This document shows, in pieces, positions 13,601 to 28,600 of a DNA stretch of 64,000 nt. Position numbers and translations under genes: made by a program. The notes below the pieces were generated by a model, which saw only the letters and a list, made by a program, of their open reading frames with translations, did no database searches and had not been told where the DNA came from. The first letter of the stretch is position 1. Each line of letters begins with the position of its first letter. This stretch comes from Sipunculus nudus. Its lineage: Eukaryota > Annelida > Sipuncula > Golfingiida > Sipunculidae. The stretch covers positions 30,109,079 to 30,173,078 of the forward strand of contig CM049307.1 of the NCBI GenBank assembly GCA_026874595.1, in the 5' to 3' direction.

Positions 13601-16600
13601 AAAGATTCGCTGGGTTTTACCGCCGGGGCTGGCACAGAGCAAAGAACTGTATTCAGACCAATGACAATATGGTATCACATTGTGCTTCCAGCTCTTAGTT
13701 TTTAACCCTTGACACCAGCTCTTGTTCTTCTGATTCATGGCCCTATGCAAAAACAGTTTTGAAGCTTTCTCCGAGCAACACACATAACCTGCCTCCAGTA
13801 TCAAATGTAACCCTTTCTCTCTGAAAGGTTGTTTGTAATGTGTGGATAAAAGTTGGATACCTGTTACTCTTCATGCATATTTTAAAGAGATTAATTCCAT
13901 GCATCTGATATTGGTAATGTTTAGTATGTATTTATTTTGTATCCTGAAAACGATGGCTGAAAACACAATGTGGCATTTGTTCCTGAGATGTATAAAAGTA
14001 TATTACACAATTTGAAATAAAAATGTTTTGTGGTATGGGCACATTGTGAAACTTATAAAAAGATTGTTATTGACTTGGTCAGATTTTTTGTGGGAAATAC
14101 TAAAGGACAATGGATATGATTGTTTACTAATCATGACTATAGGTGTAGTATCTTTAAAATGTGTTCTGGTTATCAATGTAAGAGTCAGCATTTTCTCTTG
14201 TTCCCTTCTAAGTAGTATTTCTTATAACAACATACTCTCAAGGATAAATTGCTTGGCCATAAGCATGAAATAGACCAATCTGTTTATGTAACACTGCCAG
14301 GGAGTTGCTTCCTCAAACTGTGGCAGGTGAGCTTGATATATTACACAGCCTGTCAAGTAAGCTTAGTCAGGTACTGTGATTTAATAGCTCCCAGCCTTAA
14401 GGCAGGCTAGCTGGGCTCAGTGACCATCATTTATGCATGATAGAGCTTGTTTGTTGTAGACCTTGACTTTTGACATTTAATGCTGCACAAGACAACTAAT
14501 TTTTCAACAGTTACTAACTAACTGTGAGCATCTCTTAGTGTCTTGTCAATTTGATAGTTTCATACACACACGCATGCTCAATTATTCAAGCTATATATTT
14601 TAATTCCGTTATGTGTAATTTACTTTTTGTTGTTTATCTGGCTGTCTTCGTTTCATTTTATTTTGCAGCTTCAAATTTCCTTAAAATGACTAGTTTTATA
14701 ACCAAGTATTAAAAAATGGAGGCAGTAACATCCACTAACAAAAAGTTTTATAACCATAGAGTGTATTTAGTTGTGAGAAAACCAGATATTTTTCTTGCGA
14801 TGCTGTGACGTCTTTGTGGACACTCCGATAGCATATTGAAAATAATTCATTTTAATAATAGCAGATACTCATTAAATTTTTTAAGTTTAGATATTTTTAA
14901 AAATAAATCTGAAAGCCTTGAATGAGATAGTTCACACACCCCTATTAGTGCTCATTACAATGACTCCTGATGTATATGTTGGTGTCTGCCATATCAGAGA
15001 ACAATAATTCTGAGGCTAATACTAAGCTCAGCTTAGTTAAAATAAACCATCAGGGTATTTCCAGGGTTTGTACCCTTTAATTTAACAAAAAAATATATAT
15101 CTGTAAAATTATTTAATTTTAGAGTGTGTTGAAAAGCTCTGGAAGTGTTTTTTCAAAACAGTCTTTTGTCTTCATAAAATCAGAAGTAAATATGTTATGG
15201 CAGACAATATAAACAATAGCTGTGTGACTGAGGTAGGTCATTATGATACAGTATACTTTACAGGTAAATATTTATTTGCATTTGTAGCAAGTGGTCTTGA
15301 ACATGATTTTGTTTCAATATAGCCCAGATTTGAAAGCACAGATGGATCTCATAATAATGAAATTGTTTGAACTCTTGGCTAACTTAAAGATTCATTCATT
15401 TCAGGGTTTGACCATATTGGGTTATTTAGAGTGAATGGTAACGTGCGTGTGGTGGAACAACTTAAGACCTCATTTGACAAGTCTGGGAACGCCGATTTAG
15501 AAGCTTGTATGGATGTGATGGCAGCAGCGGGACTTCTCAAGTTGTTCTTAAGAGAACTTCCTGATGCAGTCATTCCAGAGAGCATGACGCAGCTGTTTGT
15601 TCATGCGCAGACAAGTAGGTGGCTCACTGACAGTTGAAAGTCAAGACCCCATAAATGTGTACTATGGTGATATCACACTTTGTCATCTGTTATGCAACAG
15701 AGGATAATATAATGCAGAGTACAATCATCTGATGTACCATCCACTAAATAATATCCAAATGCAGATTTCCTTCATGCACTGGTTTTTTGGGTCCTCATTT
15801 GCTCACATTATATAAAGAACTCCCAAATCCAGCAAACTACCAAAGATGGTACAATCATTGCCTGCAAATATTCTTTTTTTTTTCTCAGCTGACTGCTAGT
15901 CTACTATTTGTAAAGTTAAAAGGTGAAATCTGGCTTTTGCCTTTGGCTTTCCATACTCATTTTTGCACTGCAAGCCTTATTTTGTACAGTTGCATTATGG
16001 AATGGATATTTATAGCATTATGACATAAATTGTCATTAGACCTTAGAGGATATCTTCGTTTGAAAGTTCCATCATTCATCTGCAGGCTTGCCTGTCCTCT
16101 TTCTCCATACAGTTACAATGTTTTATGGTTTAATAGAAATATTCTAGATTTAAAAATATGTTCAAACATTGGTAGTCTAAGCTAAAATGATGTCAGAAAT
16201 CTGAAATCTAGAAAAAATCATGGAAAATATGCCTTCATTATTGTATCGTGATCTTCATTCTTGTACAGTAGACAGCACCATCTTCAAGCACTGAGTCTGT
16301 CATTTTCATAACTTAGGTCTTACTGCAGTTTGCTCTTGCCAGGACTTAATGGACTCTTTATATAATGCTGTGAGTCAGACTTGTTTGTATATTTTGACCT
16401 TGGTTTCAGGTAACAAGACTAACGATACAGAGTTTTTACATCAGACCCGCACCCTGTTGATGAAGCTTCCTGAGCCAAATTACAGCCTCCTCAAGTACCT
16501 GTGTCATTTTCTAGTCAAAGTCACTCTCCACGAGGAACTCAATAAGATGAACGCAACAGGACTCGGTATTGTGTTTGGACCAAATCTCTTCAGGTCAGTA

Positions 16601-19600
16601 GCAAACATACTGTGGCTTGTAAACCTTCTATTTAAGATATGATACATTAATATATAGGTATCACTGTTGGTAAGGAAATAACATTTTTTTCAAATTGCGA
16701 GAACAAATATACTGGCTAAATGTTTGAAGTGACTTATATTTCTCCTTTCTTAGCACAAAGTAAAGACACTGTAAAGCAACAGAAGAAAATTTGTCCAGCT
16801 CTTCATTTAATAATATTAGTTATTACCAAATAGATTTTCTCTTATTGATGTAAACATAATCACTAATAAGGCGTCCGTGCAAATTTTATTTTAATTTAAC
16901 CAACATAGTTACAGTGAACAATTTTTTGCTCAGCTATGTTGTATTCAATCTTAGTCAAGTTCAACATCATTGGACATAGAACATTTGTACTAAGATGATT
17001 AGAATGACAGACTATGTAAATCAGTCATGTGTATGAAAAGTCTGTAAATGAGAATCATACATCATCCAGATGTGATGTATTCCTTGTATTTCTAGTTTTT
17101 CTACATGATTGAGAAAAGAATAGTCATGTTAAAAAAAAGATAATTATGTAAATTTGATTTCTCTCTTGCGTTGATGAAGCAAGGTAAAATATCATTACTT
17201 CTTCATTATATACATGTTACCTCTATCAGCATTAATTCAGTTTCTAAGTGTGCTGTGTCAAAGTTAACTTAATTATAAATTAATTGTAAATTAATATGTG
17301 ACAGAATGATTCATGTGTTATTGCGATATAATTGAAACAGGAGAGAGTTATTATTAGTCTAAAATTTGTGGAATATTAGTTTTGATTGCTTCTTTTACAT
17401 AATTCATCATTCTTCATGATACATTAATGATCATCAGTATACATCATGTTTAGCACCAAACTTGCAAGGGATTTGATTGACATCTCCTGGGTTATTTATA
17501 GTCTGTCTGCTGGCTCTGATTAATACATATCCTGCTCATTATCTCATCATCTGGAACTAGCGGATTCTGGTCTACAGCATAAATAATATTATCACCTTGA
17601 GCAACTCAACAAAAGCAGCACCTAAAAGCTAGGGTCATGTAGCTCTGATGAGTGGATATTTAAATATTAATTAGGTCAAAATGCCTGTTGCACATCATGA
17701 TTTGACTAATACCATAAAGTTATGTTGTCATCACACCTTGAATTACTAGAATTAATCCAGTATTATGTCAGTAATATGTTGTTATTAAACTTTTTTGTGG
17801 TAACATAGATTTTGGTAAGATGAGACTAATTCTCTGCATCGTTTTGTTTGAATGAGTTACAATATTTGCACCTATGTTTGATTTTTCTTGAACTGCAGCC
17901 TCTCTGCTCCCGGTCAGCCAAGGTAATTATCGTTGTAACTAATTGTGCTAACACATTCATAGTAAACACTGTTGCCTTTTTGGTATACTATGGTATTTTG
18001 ACACAATTAGTACAAAACCATATCATGAGTTTCTTTGGAAAACTGCTTTGAAGCACAATTATTTGACACAAATAAAGTTCCTCAGCACTTACATACAATG
18101 CTTCCTGAGGTTAAACTGTCACTGTAACCACTTGGTACACACAGTCTGTCACTTGCATGTTGTTATTATGTTTCTCAGTATTATTAGGTCTGTTCATACC
18201 TGTTTACTTTCTGTTACTTTCTGCTACTTGTGTTCAGTATTCTTATGTATCCCTGCTTTTCAGTGTCTGTAAATTATGTGTCTGGCATTATGGTTCATAG
18301 CAGAAACCCCTAGAGAATTTAAGATAGTTGTGCTATAATTCATTGTCAAGAGAAGACAATTAAAAAAATAAAAGTATATTTTAACATTGATTTTGAGATA
18401 TAATGATACAAACACCTGCAAGTAAGATTTTTTAAAAATCGGCACCACAGATATGAAATGTAGTTGGAATTCTTAAAATTATAAAATTTAGTTTCCATGA
18501 TTATGCTATAACAAGATAAAAACTTCTCACATAAGAATCTAAAATTATGTTTCTTGGCAGAGGTATTGTGATTAAAGTCTGTCATATAAACACTGCACCT
18601 TAAGGACATCTGAAATATCTTTTCATGCCCCGGCCACAAAGTGGCCGGCGCTTATATTTTTATCCATGTCTGTCATTCCAAAATAAACAGTTGTATGGAC
18701 TTTTTTTCGCAATGCCTGCAGATATTGGCCTGATTTTTGGTGTGTGGGCAGATAATGACCAGTTACAGATCAAGTTGGTGTTTCTTCACGGTTGACCTAC
18801 TTTTGACCGTATGACGGCTCCGGAACAGAGAAAATTTCATGAAAAATAGAAATTTTCATGATAAGTGCACATGTACAGACTTTTTTTTCGCAATGCTTGC
18901 AGATATTGGCCTAATTTTTTATGTGTAGGCGCATAATGACCACTTACAGATCGAGTTTGCCTTTGTCCCGGCTGACCTACTTTTGACTGTATGATGGCTC
19001 TTGAACAAAGGAAATTTCATGAAAAATAGAAATTATTGTGACAAATGCACATTTACAGCATTTTTTTTCGCAGTGCTTGCAGATATTGGCCTACTTTTTG
19101 GTGTTTTGGCGCAAAATGACCACCTTCAGATCGAGTTCATGTTTTGTTCAAGTTGACCTTCTTTGACCATTTGACGGCTCCTGAACATAGAAAATTTCAT
19201 GAAAAATTGAAATTTTCATGATAAATGCACATGTACAGACTTTTTTTTCGCAATGCCTGCAGATACTAGCCTGAATTTTGGTGTTTCGGCAGATTATGAC
19301 ATGTTACAGATCGAGTTTGCGTTTTGTCTAGGTTGACCTACTTTTGACTGTATGACCACAGAAAATTTTACAAACTTTAACAAATATTTCTAATTTGCTC
19401 CAGGTGGGGGCATTCGGGGCGTTCCTACACATCCAGTTTTATGCTGATTTAATGCAGCCTAAAATCTGTGTCTGTCCTGGTGCTTTGCAAGAACATTTGT
19501 CTTGTTATTGGTGTATAAATTGAAGATTAAAGGAATTTGTTTGATAAAAATTTGTGTATGTACAAAATCTTTACTAACTTTGCAATTTTTATGTGGATTG

Positions 19601-22600
19601 AGACACATAGAATGATAAGTGGAGTATTCTAAGAATTACATATAAACATTAAAAAGTTGTTAATATAAAATGCTTGCTGCATTATACACTCCCTTAAATA
19701 GAAAACCTACATGTGAAATAAAATGATTGGTGCTCCAAGCAGTACAGGTACACTATTTACTAGCCAGGTATGACCTGGATGCTATACCTGGAGGCCTGTA
19801 AGTTACATAATTCATAATCATGGGAGCAGATAACCCTTAAAAGTTTTATTTTTTTACATATATTCATCCTGTGTTTGAATAAATAGAAAATTGCTACCCA
19901 TGAAATTACATGAAATTAAAATGATCCACAAATTCTTCTGAATCCTCAGTATTCAGCACACTTGATGGTTTAATTAACAGTTACATCACAAGGAGGCAAA
20001 ACAGATGTCTTCTTTATCTTTATATTCACCTCATACTTCACCATTTGGTTATGACTCAGTGTGGATTGTTCAAACACAGCATGGCTTATGTTTTTTGAAG
20101 CCCACTGTCTTTTCTTCATTTAAGTGGAACAGTTAGCATGTTTAAGTACTCTTGATCTTGTGTCTGTGGCAGCTTTATTGATTGTACAGACTTTTGCATG
20201 TAATGAATCTTATTGTCTGTGAGTACTGCTTCTGTATAAAGGGCATCATTATTAAAGTAAGATACTATAAATAATAATATAATGGTGAGTTGGTAAGACT
20301 AGATGACTCATGCATCAGTAACTTGTACTTTACATGTATGTACTGATAACTGTATGGTTATATATATGAAGGTCAGTTGTCACTACTACTGTCAGGCCAG
20401 TTTTGGTTATAAACCAGCATCCAGGGATAATTAAGACTCTAATTAGGATAACACATTTTAATCAAACCAGTTTCAAATTACCCGGCTATCAGTAGGAAAG
20501 CCTGAGCCTTAGAACAATAGTGAAAGAAATAGGGTGTACCACATGACATCTTTCTTAACAAATGCATCATAAAACACCTGTGAAGGTTGACAGGTATACC
20601 TACTTGATTTGGTTACAAAGTGTTGTATGTTATAAAATGATACAGGTTTATCATTAGTGCAAAAGAGATAATGCTTGCAAAAACCATGGTGATGGATATG
20701 TCATCTTTACTCATTAAACTTATCACTGAGACTCATTTTAGTTAACGATGGGGTGCTGGTTCATTATATCATGACACAACAAATTAATATTTCCTGCACA
20801 ATCATGCTAATAATCTTTCCTGATAACTGATCTGTTATCAATCAGTCTGTTACTAATGAATAACCTTGGTTCATAAGGAAATATGATTATACCTGTTCTT
20901 GGCCTGAGGATAAAAAAGTATTGCACCTGTTACATAACATAACTGGTCGTGATACGTATGATTGATCAAGATCTGCATGATTGATCAAAATGTGCAGGGA
21001 TTGGGCGGGTCAGGCTCCCAGGGATGCATGACTCAACAGGCCCCATGAACAAAAGCAGGCCCCAGCTGGTACTAGTTAATTATACATAAAGCTGTTCACA
21101 GGTAACTACAAATACAGGTAATACTGATGTATGCTGCACTACAGGTTTCAGGTATAGGTAATATAAACTCTGGTGTATGCAGAAGGATTTGAGTCCTCAG
21201 TGGTTGGTCTGCTCTGAAGGTTTATATTTATACCAGAGGAGTCTGGATATAATACTCTGTACCAGAAGCTGACAAGCTGGTGTCATCAATGGCAGTAGTG
21301 TAAGATAAAACATTTATTTGCACACTCTGAAATTCATTCAGTGGAGACCGCATGTACTGTTGTTTTAAAGGAATATTGTTATAAGAAGTAACCATTTAGA
21401 ATGGTTAAAATACATCTGCAAATATGCACATGCACACACTGTAACAATAAATGTCACAAGAAGACAAATACTAAGCACAACAGAAGTACACACACCACGA
21501 CCAGTAAGCTCCATTCACATGCACACCCATACACATTATGTATATGCTTATTACAGCAGGTTTATCATGTGCACACCCTCACTGAGATGATCTGTTTTTA
21601 TACAATATTTTGTTTGTTTGTAGGTGTGCTGCTGGATTAGCAGGTCTCTCAGACCAGGGGGTCACCAACCAAATAGTCAAAAGATTCATCACCGATTATA
21701 ATGCCCTGTTTCTGGAAGAGGGGGAAATCTCACCATATCCAGGCCAACAGAAACCGGTCAGTGTGGCATCTTACCCAGCACAAACATTAATATCTGTGTT
21801 TAGGGGTTGAAAATAGTCAGCTTGACAGATGAAGTTCCCTGGCTGATCCCTCCTGATAATCTATGGCATAACAATTGATTATTCTTAGTTGAAATGCAGA
21901 GGTAATGGGAAAGCTTTGTAAAGAAAACTTGTGAAGTTCTCAACTGCCCCATTATAAATTGCATGTTGCTTGCTTCATTTTTCACTGATGGCTGGATATT
22001 GAATTTGTTATCAAAGTACATAACATTATGCCATTTGAGTGGTAAATGTTCAGCTGTCTCAACTGGCAGCCCAGATTTGATCCCCGGCATGGCTATGACA
22101 GTGGATTGTAGTTACCCATCCAAGGTCGGTGGTTTTTCTCTGGATTCTCTGATTTCCTTCACATCTACTCTCTACAGAACACCACCATCGGAGCCATGGA
22201 GAGTGCCTTATATTAGTTATAATAACTATTTGTTCAATCCATGTAAATCTATAATGTTTAGCATGCTTGTTGTCACAGCTTTATATATGTTGCAGACTTG
22301 CATGTTACATGTGCAGTATTGTTGTCCAGGCTGATGCCTGGCAGTGATGGTTCAATGTACATCTGCATCCCCTGCTGTTATGTGGAACAGTGTATTGCAT
22401 GAAACATTGTAACCTCAACATTTTATCATTTAACATTACTATTGCTGATGCATGTTTTTAGTTTGCATTATTTAGCATGCTTTTAGAGGATTTAAATTGA
22501 TGTCTGTTACCAAATTATAAAGACCCTTAGACTAATTACTAAGAATTACAAAACTTTGCTGAATAACATCAAGTTAACATGTAAGGTCCTTACTGTTATT

Positions 22601-25600
22601 CAGAAAAAATTAAAGGGATCACCGCCCCCACCTAGACCACCGCCACCTGTGTTTCACGTTGAAACACCAGTACCAGCCCAGAGGAAGGTGAGAACTACAG
22701 CAACTACCCGTATATTTAACTGATTATACATAAAGTAGTAACAGCTGATCTATTGCCAAAATAGTAGAATAGCATTATAACCGTGCCAGAAATGGTTGAG
22801 TTTTTACCTAGAATACCTGCAATGGTAGAGTATGAGAATTGTGAGACAGATGTCATGCTTTTTGTTTACTTTTTGCTTTGGGCTGCATGGTTGGTATACT
22901 GTGGTTGGCTTCATAATTGTAGGGCTTGAAATTTTTGCAGTTTTAACTTTTCATTGTATCGCGAGGGTTCCATATTTTCAAATATACCATACAAAAGACC
23001 TGTGCAGAAAAAATCTGTTATTTTATGATTTAATTATATCAAATAATATGTGCAAAATTTTAACAATTGCACGGGGACCCAAGGGAACATTGATCAAGTG
23101 GAAATTGTTGTTCAACAAAAGCAGATAATTTAAAAGGTATATTAAATTTATATAAATTTTTTGAATATTCAAGATTATTATTATTCATAAAATCAATCTT
23201 TTTCTGTTCAGCTTGTCTTTGCGAACAAAAAGGTAACCACAGTGTGTTCTGGTGTTTTACTGACATATTGCATGCTGCATGGTTGGTATATATTCAGGTG
23301 TTTTACTGACTTGTTGCTTTTCGATGCATAGTTTGTATGTGTTTAATTTTGGTTGAAATTGTGAGTAAGGATGAAAGACACTCAAGTGAAAGTCCTGTGT
23401 CAAGCAGCTTGTGTTGTGGTGCTGCCTTGCATGATAAGATTTGGAGGTTAACCAATATGTTATAAATAGTGGTTAATCAAAGGGATTTTACACCTTGGTT
23501 GTCATATATATTTTCCCGACTGTAACAGTTGAAGTGGGTGCTTTTGTTAATTTCTACAGGTATTTTTTTAAATCTTTACTGATTTGAAATTGTGACATGT
23601 GGACTGAACTGCATATTATCCTGCAAGCCTCTCTAAAAAAAATAAAGAGTACCCTTTGATGATGGGTTATTGCTTTGGGAATAAAAACCTTGTCTATATG
23701 CCATGAAACTGACAGATGAAAATAATATCAACTTTTCACTTTATAGAACCTGAAGAAGGAAGATCTGACCAGAAACAAATCTAACAGTAATGGTACAGGT
23801 GAGGTAACACCGTCCCCCCGACTCAGTGATGAGGAAGCCATGGACACGCAGAGATCACAGTCACCATTTGTCCTCGACAGGTAGGAGTCCCATCATGGCT
23901 GTCTGCCTGTTCCTTCTCCATATCCCTGTGTGACCATACAACAGTTATACTGGATGCTTCTGTTATGAATTTTGAAGTTCCATTTTGGTTTTGTTTCATA
24001 ATTTGTGAGTCATCTCCAATGCTTTCTTTCTTCTGCAGGTTCCCATGCCCTTAAAAATTCATAATTTTTTTAATTTATAAAAATTCAGTACTTAAAAGGT
24101 CATGATGATGCATGTCATAGGTGTGAACGTTATTCAGCATTCTTGTTTAAGTATGTAATTATTTATAAATAGCAATTATTTCTCTGTTAGTCTGGAGATG
24201 TTTGATAAAAATGTAAAAGCTTTTCATTTAAAAAAGTTAATAAAAATGTTTATATTTGTCTTCAACAACTTGCTTTTTCATCTCACAGACCATTGACTTG
24301 GACTGTGTAGCTGTTGGTGTATTTAAAGGCATGTTGCATGTTGTAGTGATCGCAGTGAAGCGAGTGCTGTACCAACCCCGCGTGTATCAGCAGCTGTGGC
24401 AGAGTAAGTACACATGACATCAAAACCCCCATCCTTAGCTGTAATGCTACATTATCTCACATCTTAAATTTCCTACAATTCTTTGAACAATTATATCCAT
24501 TCATCCATTTTATTTTAGTTTACACTTGAATGTACATTAAAACCTCACCTAATGACACCTTTGTTTTGTGACCACCTCAGAGTAACTGCCACTCATGGTC
24601 CCAATTCTTTTCGCTTTTTAAACAAAATCTTGCTTAGAGGACCACCTTGAAATTTACTGTTTTTACAAGGACCCATTGGTGGTCCTAATTTTGAGGTTTT
24701 ACTGTGCTCTCTGGGTACAGTGATTGTTATTTCTAACCAGTTTAAGGTGTTACACCAGCTTGTAGTCATTGTTCATGGATTGGTTTTTGTAACCACACAA
24801 GAGTCCTAGTACCAATGATTCTTTTTCCTTGACACTGGAAGGCTGGCTTTCGTATTCCTAAGGTTTGGGCCAAATGAAATTTTTCTATATTTCTTTTATT
24901 CCAGTTGTAAAAAGCTTTTGAGGAAATGAAATATTGATTCTGTATACGCTATACCTGTCTATCATGTGTTTTATGGTTTTCATATTTTTTTATCACTTGG
25001 CCAATGTATTTGATATATACCATCCATGTTTATACTCCTTTATAATCATCAATAATTCTGACTGTGTATATGTACACCAGGTTCTCATCACCAAGGTAAG
25101 TTGATACAGAGTCTATCCATGGGAATGCAGCTAGTTAATCCAAGCATGGTTCACACCTGAAGGCTTCATGGTGGCTTAATTAAGGAAGGGGACACCTGCC
25201 TGCTCACGCATAGATTAGCATCTTATTAACCAGTCTAGTGGAGGGTGGATGGTCATTGGTCAGCCTGGCTCAGTTTCTGGTGAAGCTGGTACTGCTGCTC
25301 AGATGCATGAATACATCAGTTCTCTGCTGTTCTCTGACTCTAAACTTGAAAAATTTTAAGCAATTCTCTCAGAATGTTAGAAAAATAATGAACAGCATGC
25401 AGCTTGTTCAAATGAATTTGTATTACATGTCAGAGGGGATTATTAAAAGAAACCTCTACAAGGCTCGAAGACTTATATTTCCTGCTTTCCCCCATAAGTC
25501 TGCATTTGAAAAACAATTCTTATCTTTCCTATTTTTGGACAAAATTAACAAATCAGGTTTTGTCTCTTTTTTTTCCAACAAATGTACATGATTATATATT

Positions 25601-28600
25601 CTATATTTAAATACCAGAAATTCTTAAACACCATTTACAGTTTACCACAAATCTGGAAATTGATTTCAGTCAAGCAGGCCCTCCCTTGAAAAATGAACCA
25701 GCAATGGCTGTATTGAAATATAAGTTCACGTGAGATATTTAAACAAAAATGCTTAATAACAGCTGAGGTTTTTTTTGTGGGGGAAAATATGCTTAATAAC
25801 AGCTGAGTTTTTTTTGTGGGGAAAAATATGCTTAATAACAGCTGAGGGTTCATCATGTGTCTGAAATTGTTTTGTCCAAGGATCTGTGTTCATCATTCTT
25901 TACACAAAAACCTGATGTCATGTACATATAGATGAAATAATTAAGTACATGATATGATAGTTAAAGATTCTGATGTTAAAGTAATTTATTATTCAGGGTG
26001 ACATCCTAATAACTGTCATGAAAAAAAAGATTCACTTTTTGTGTGCATCATGTTTTATTACCAAAGAACATTTCATATCCTAAAAAGAATGAAAAACCTA
26101 TGCATGCATGAATTTGTAAAGAAATGAAAAAACAAGAAATGCAGCCTATTTCAGCATTTTGTTCTTGTGTTTCTTCAAGAAATGGATTGTCCTACTTATA
26201 TTTTTGTCAGGGTGCCTTAATTAACACTTTTTTGTTTGAGGGCTTGTGTGTTCTTTAAAAATCCTTGAAGTCATACAGTGTGTTATGTAATATTCCAAGT
26301 ACTGATTAATTCATGAAGATTTCAGAAAATTTTAAAAAAAGTCTTGACATTTTGTACTTAAAGAAGTGCATGAACCTGAAATTTCATGATATTTTACACT
26401 AATCTTTCCATGGTCATGGCTTCTTCCATGTTGCCGTCATTTTGACATAAAACATGATGACCACTTCCTGTCAGCATGTGTATCTACCTTATAAATAATT
26501 CTTCTTATTTATATTAATCTATAGATATGAAAACATAAATTTATCTATATTTATATGATATTCAAGAATATTTATTTTACCACTCTGTCATTGGTTATAT
26601 AAATATAATCCATTTGGCAGCCCTTTGCAGTATGATGTGATTGACCATATGTTTCATCTGTACATACATGATGACAGTCTGATGACAGATCAATAACATT
26701 AATTAATATTTTCACCTATATGTGACTGGGTCATTTCTAACTATTTAGCAGGATTGACCCTTAGACCCAGGCATAGCTTTTTCTGATGTAAACCAGTTTA
26801 GATAAATAATCTGACTAAATTCTCCAGAAAAATACTCAAAGATGACTACTCTGCTTTAATATGGCAGAGATTGACCATATACATTTATCAAAAGTTTCTT
26901 TCCTGTATAGTTCCATAAATCTTCTCCATGATACAGTGCTTCAGTAACAGTAGACATTGGTCCTGAAATACTCAGTTGCTAAGTTCCCTACTCTCTCAAT
27001 AAGCATAGCTTTGTCCCCAAACTCACTATGTAAACATAACTCTTAGGGTTTCAGAATCTCAGATTTATTTCTTGATGTTTTGTCCAGATTTTCCCTGTCC
27101 TGTTTATTGTGATATTATTGTTTTGTATATATCTTTTATTAATTTTGTTTGACTGCTATGTGTCAGGATGGTAGAGAAAGTGATCTCAAGTTCTGTGCAG
27201 GAGCATTTGTTTGGAGAATCTGAAGATGAAATCTCAGAAGAGGACAGCCCAGTCCATAATTATGGTAAACTAATTGTGTCTAAAAATAGTAACTTGTGCT
27301 GTGTGATCTTGTTAACTTTTCATATGAGTAACTTTTTCTCACATTATTCTGGACGTGACCACCTCTAATTAGATTGTCTCTAATTGTCACCTAAAGGTGA
27401 ATTTATTGACTTCATCTGAGAGTGGGTGCAAGATTAATCTTTTGATAATAAACTAGGAAAAGCTGCTTCCTGTGAAAATAAACATTGCATATTTTAGTTT
27501 TATCAGGTTTACAATAAAGTATGCTCTGCTCTGCTTTATACCACAAGGTGAACAAACGTTCCAGCAGTGGTAAATCAGGTTTTGACTAGTATTGATTCAG
27601 CAGCAAGAATTCTTGAGATACTGATTGAATGAGGAGCTGTATTTGTTTTACTGTTGTTCCAGTGAATGCTGTGAAGAATTACGAGACAGAGGGACATGGT
27701 GTCCAGAGAATGACCATTGATGACCAGTGAGTAACTTGCACCACATGTTGAAACAAATTGTTATTTACTGTGTGAACTTAGATATTAATACATTGTATAA
27801 ACAGAATTTTTTTTACAATGCTGTACATAACTTCAGTGTGTTTGAGGGCCACAAGCAAGATATAATTTCACCAGTGTGACCATAAGAAATGTGAAGTCGA
27901 CTGTAATATTCTTAGTAACTTTGTGACTTAGTAACAGAATACAGTGCAACTTCAGCTATATGTAATAACCCTTCCTTGGAGCAGTTGTTATCATGTTATT
28001 ACAAGGCCTGTTTCATGTCCTGTGTAAAAAACTTTTACAGGTGTTTGATTGTAACTTTATCTCTGTTTACTGATGTGTATAATTTTCAGGGGTTCTGTGG
28101 TTACTATGTCCTTAACTCATGAACCAGAACATGACACAGGAAGCAGTATCTCTAGACCTGTTCCAAAACCAAGATTGAAAAAGCCAACCACGCCCAAGGA
28201 ATTGTATGTACCAGTACATTTCTTAGTGATAGACTACATGTACAGCTTGTCAAGTTAATATCTTACCTTATGGACTGGCTAATTATATATTTAAGATATG
28301 TTGTTTATTATATTAGTGTCATAAATTGATTATATTCCACAATCTCATCATCATATATATTACTCTTTGTATATTTGTGATGTCTTAGACAGGTAGTATT
28401 CCTAAGTACATTCTGAAATGTATTTGTAAGCTAGTAATTAATAATAAGGGTTGTTATGCTGCACTTTTTCTTATAATTTTCTTTGGTTAAAAATGCTGTG
28501 CCTCTTATATAAGAATTTTTATCTTTCAGATCTGAATGTGATGAACCAGTATTGTCAGTGACTGAAACAGCCATGAGAACAGAAGCACATGATCAAGTGA

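Noticed and set aside
16349-16409. In-frame extension upstream of FAM13A exon 4
   Set aside because: A consensus TTTCAG acceptor at 16,409 and RhoGAP homology starting just after it indicate intron read-through.
22963-23128. Open frame around 22,832-23,128
   Set aside because: Ends within intron 6, lacks splice sites in a compatible phase and has no conserved motif.
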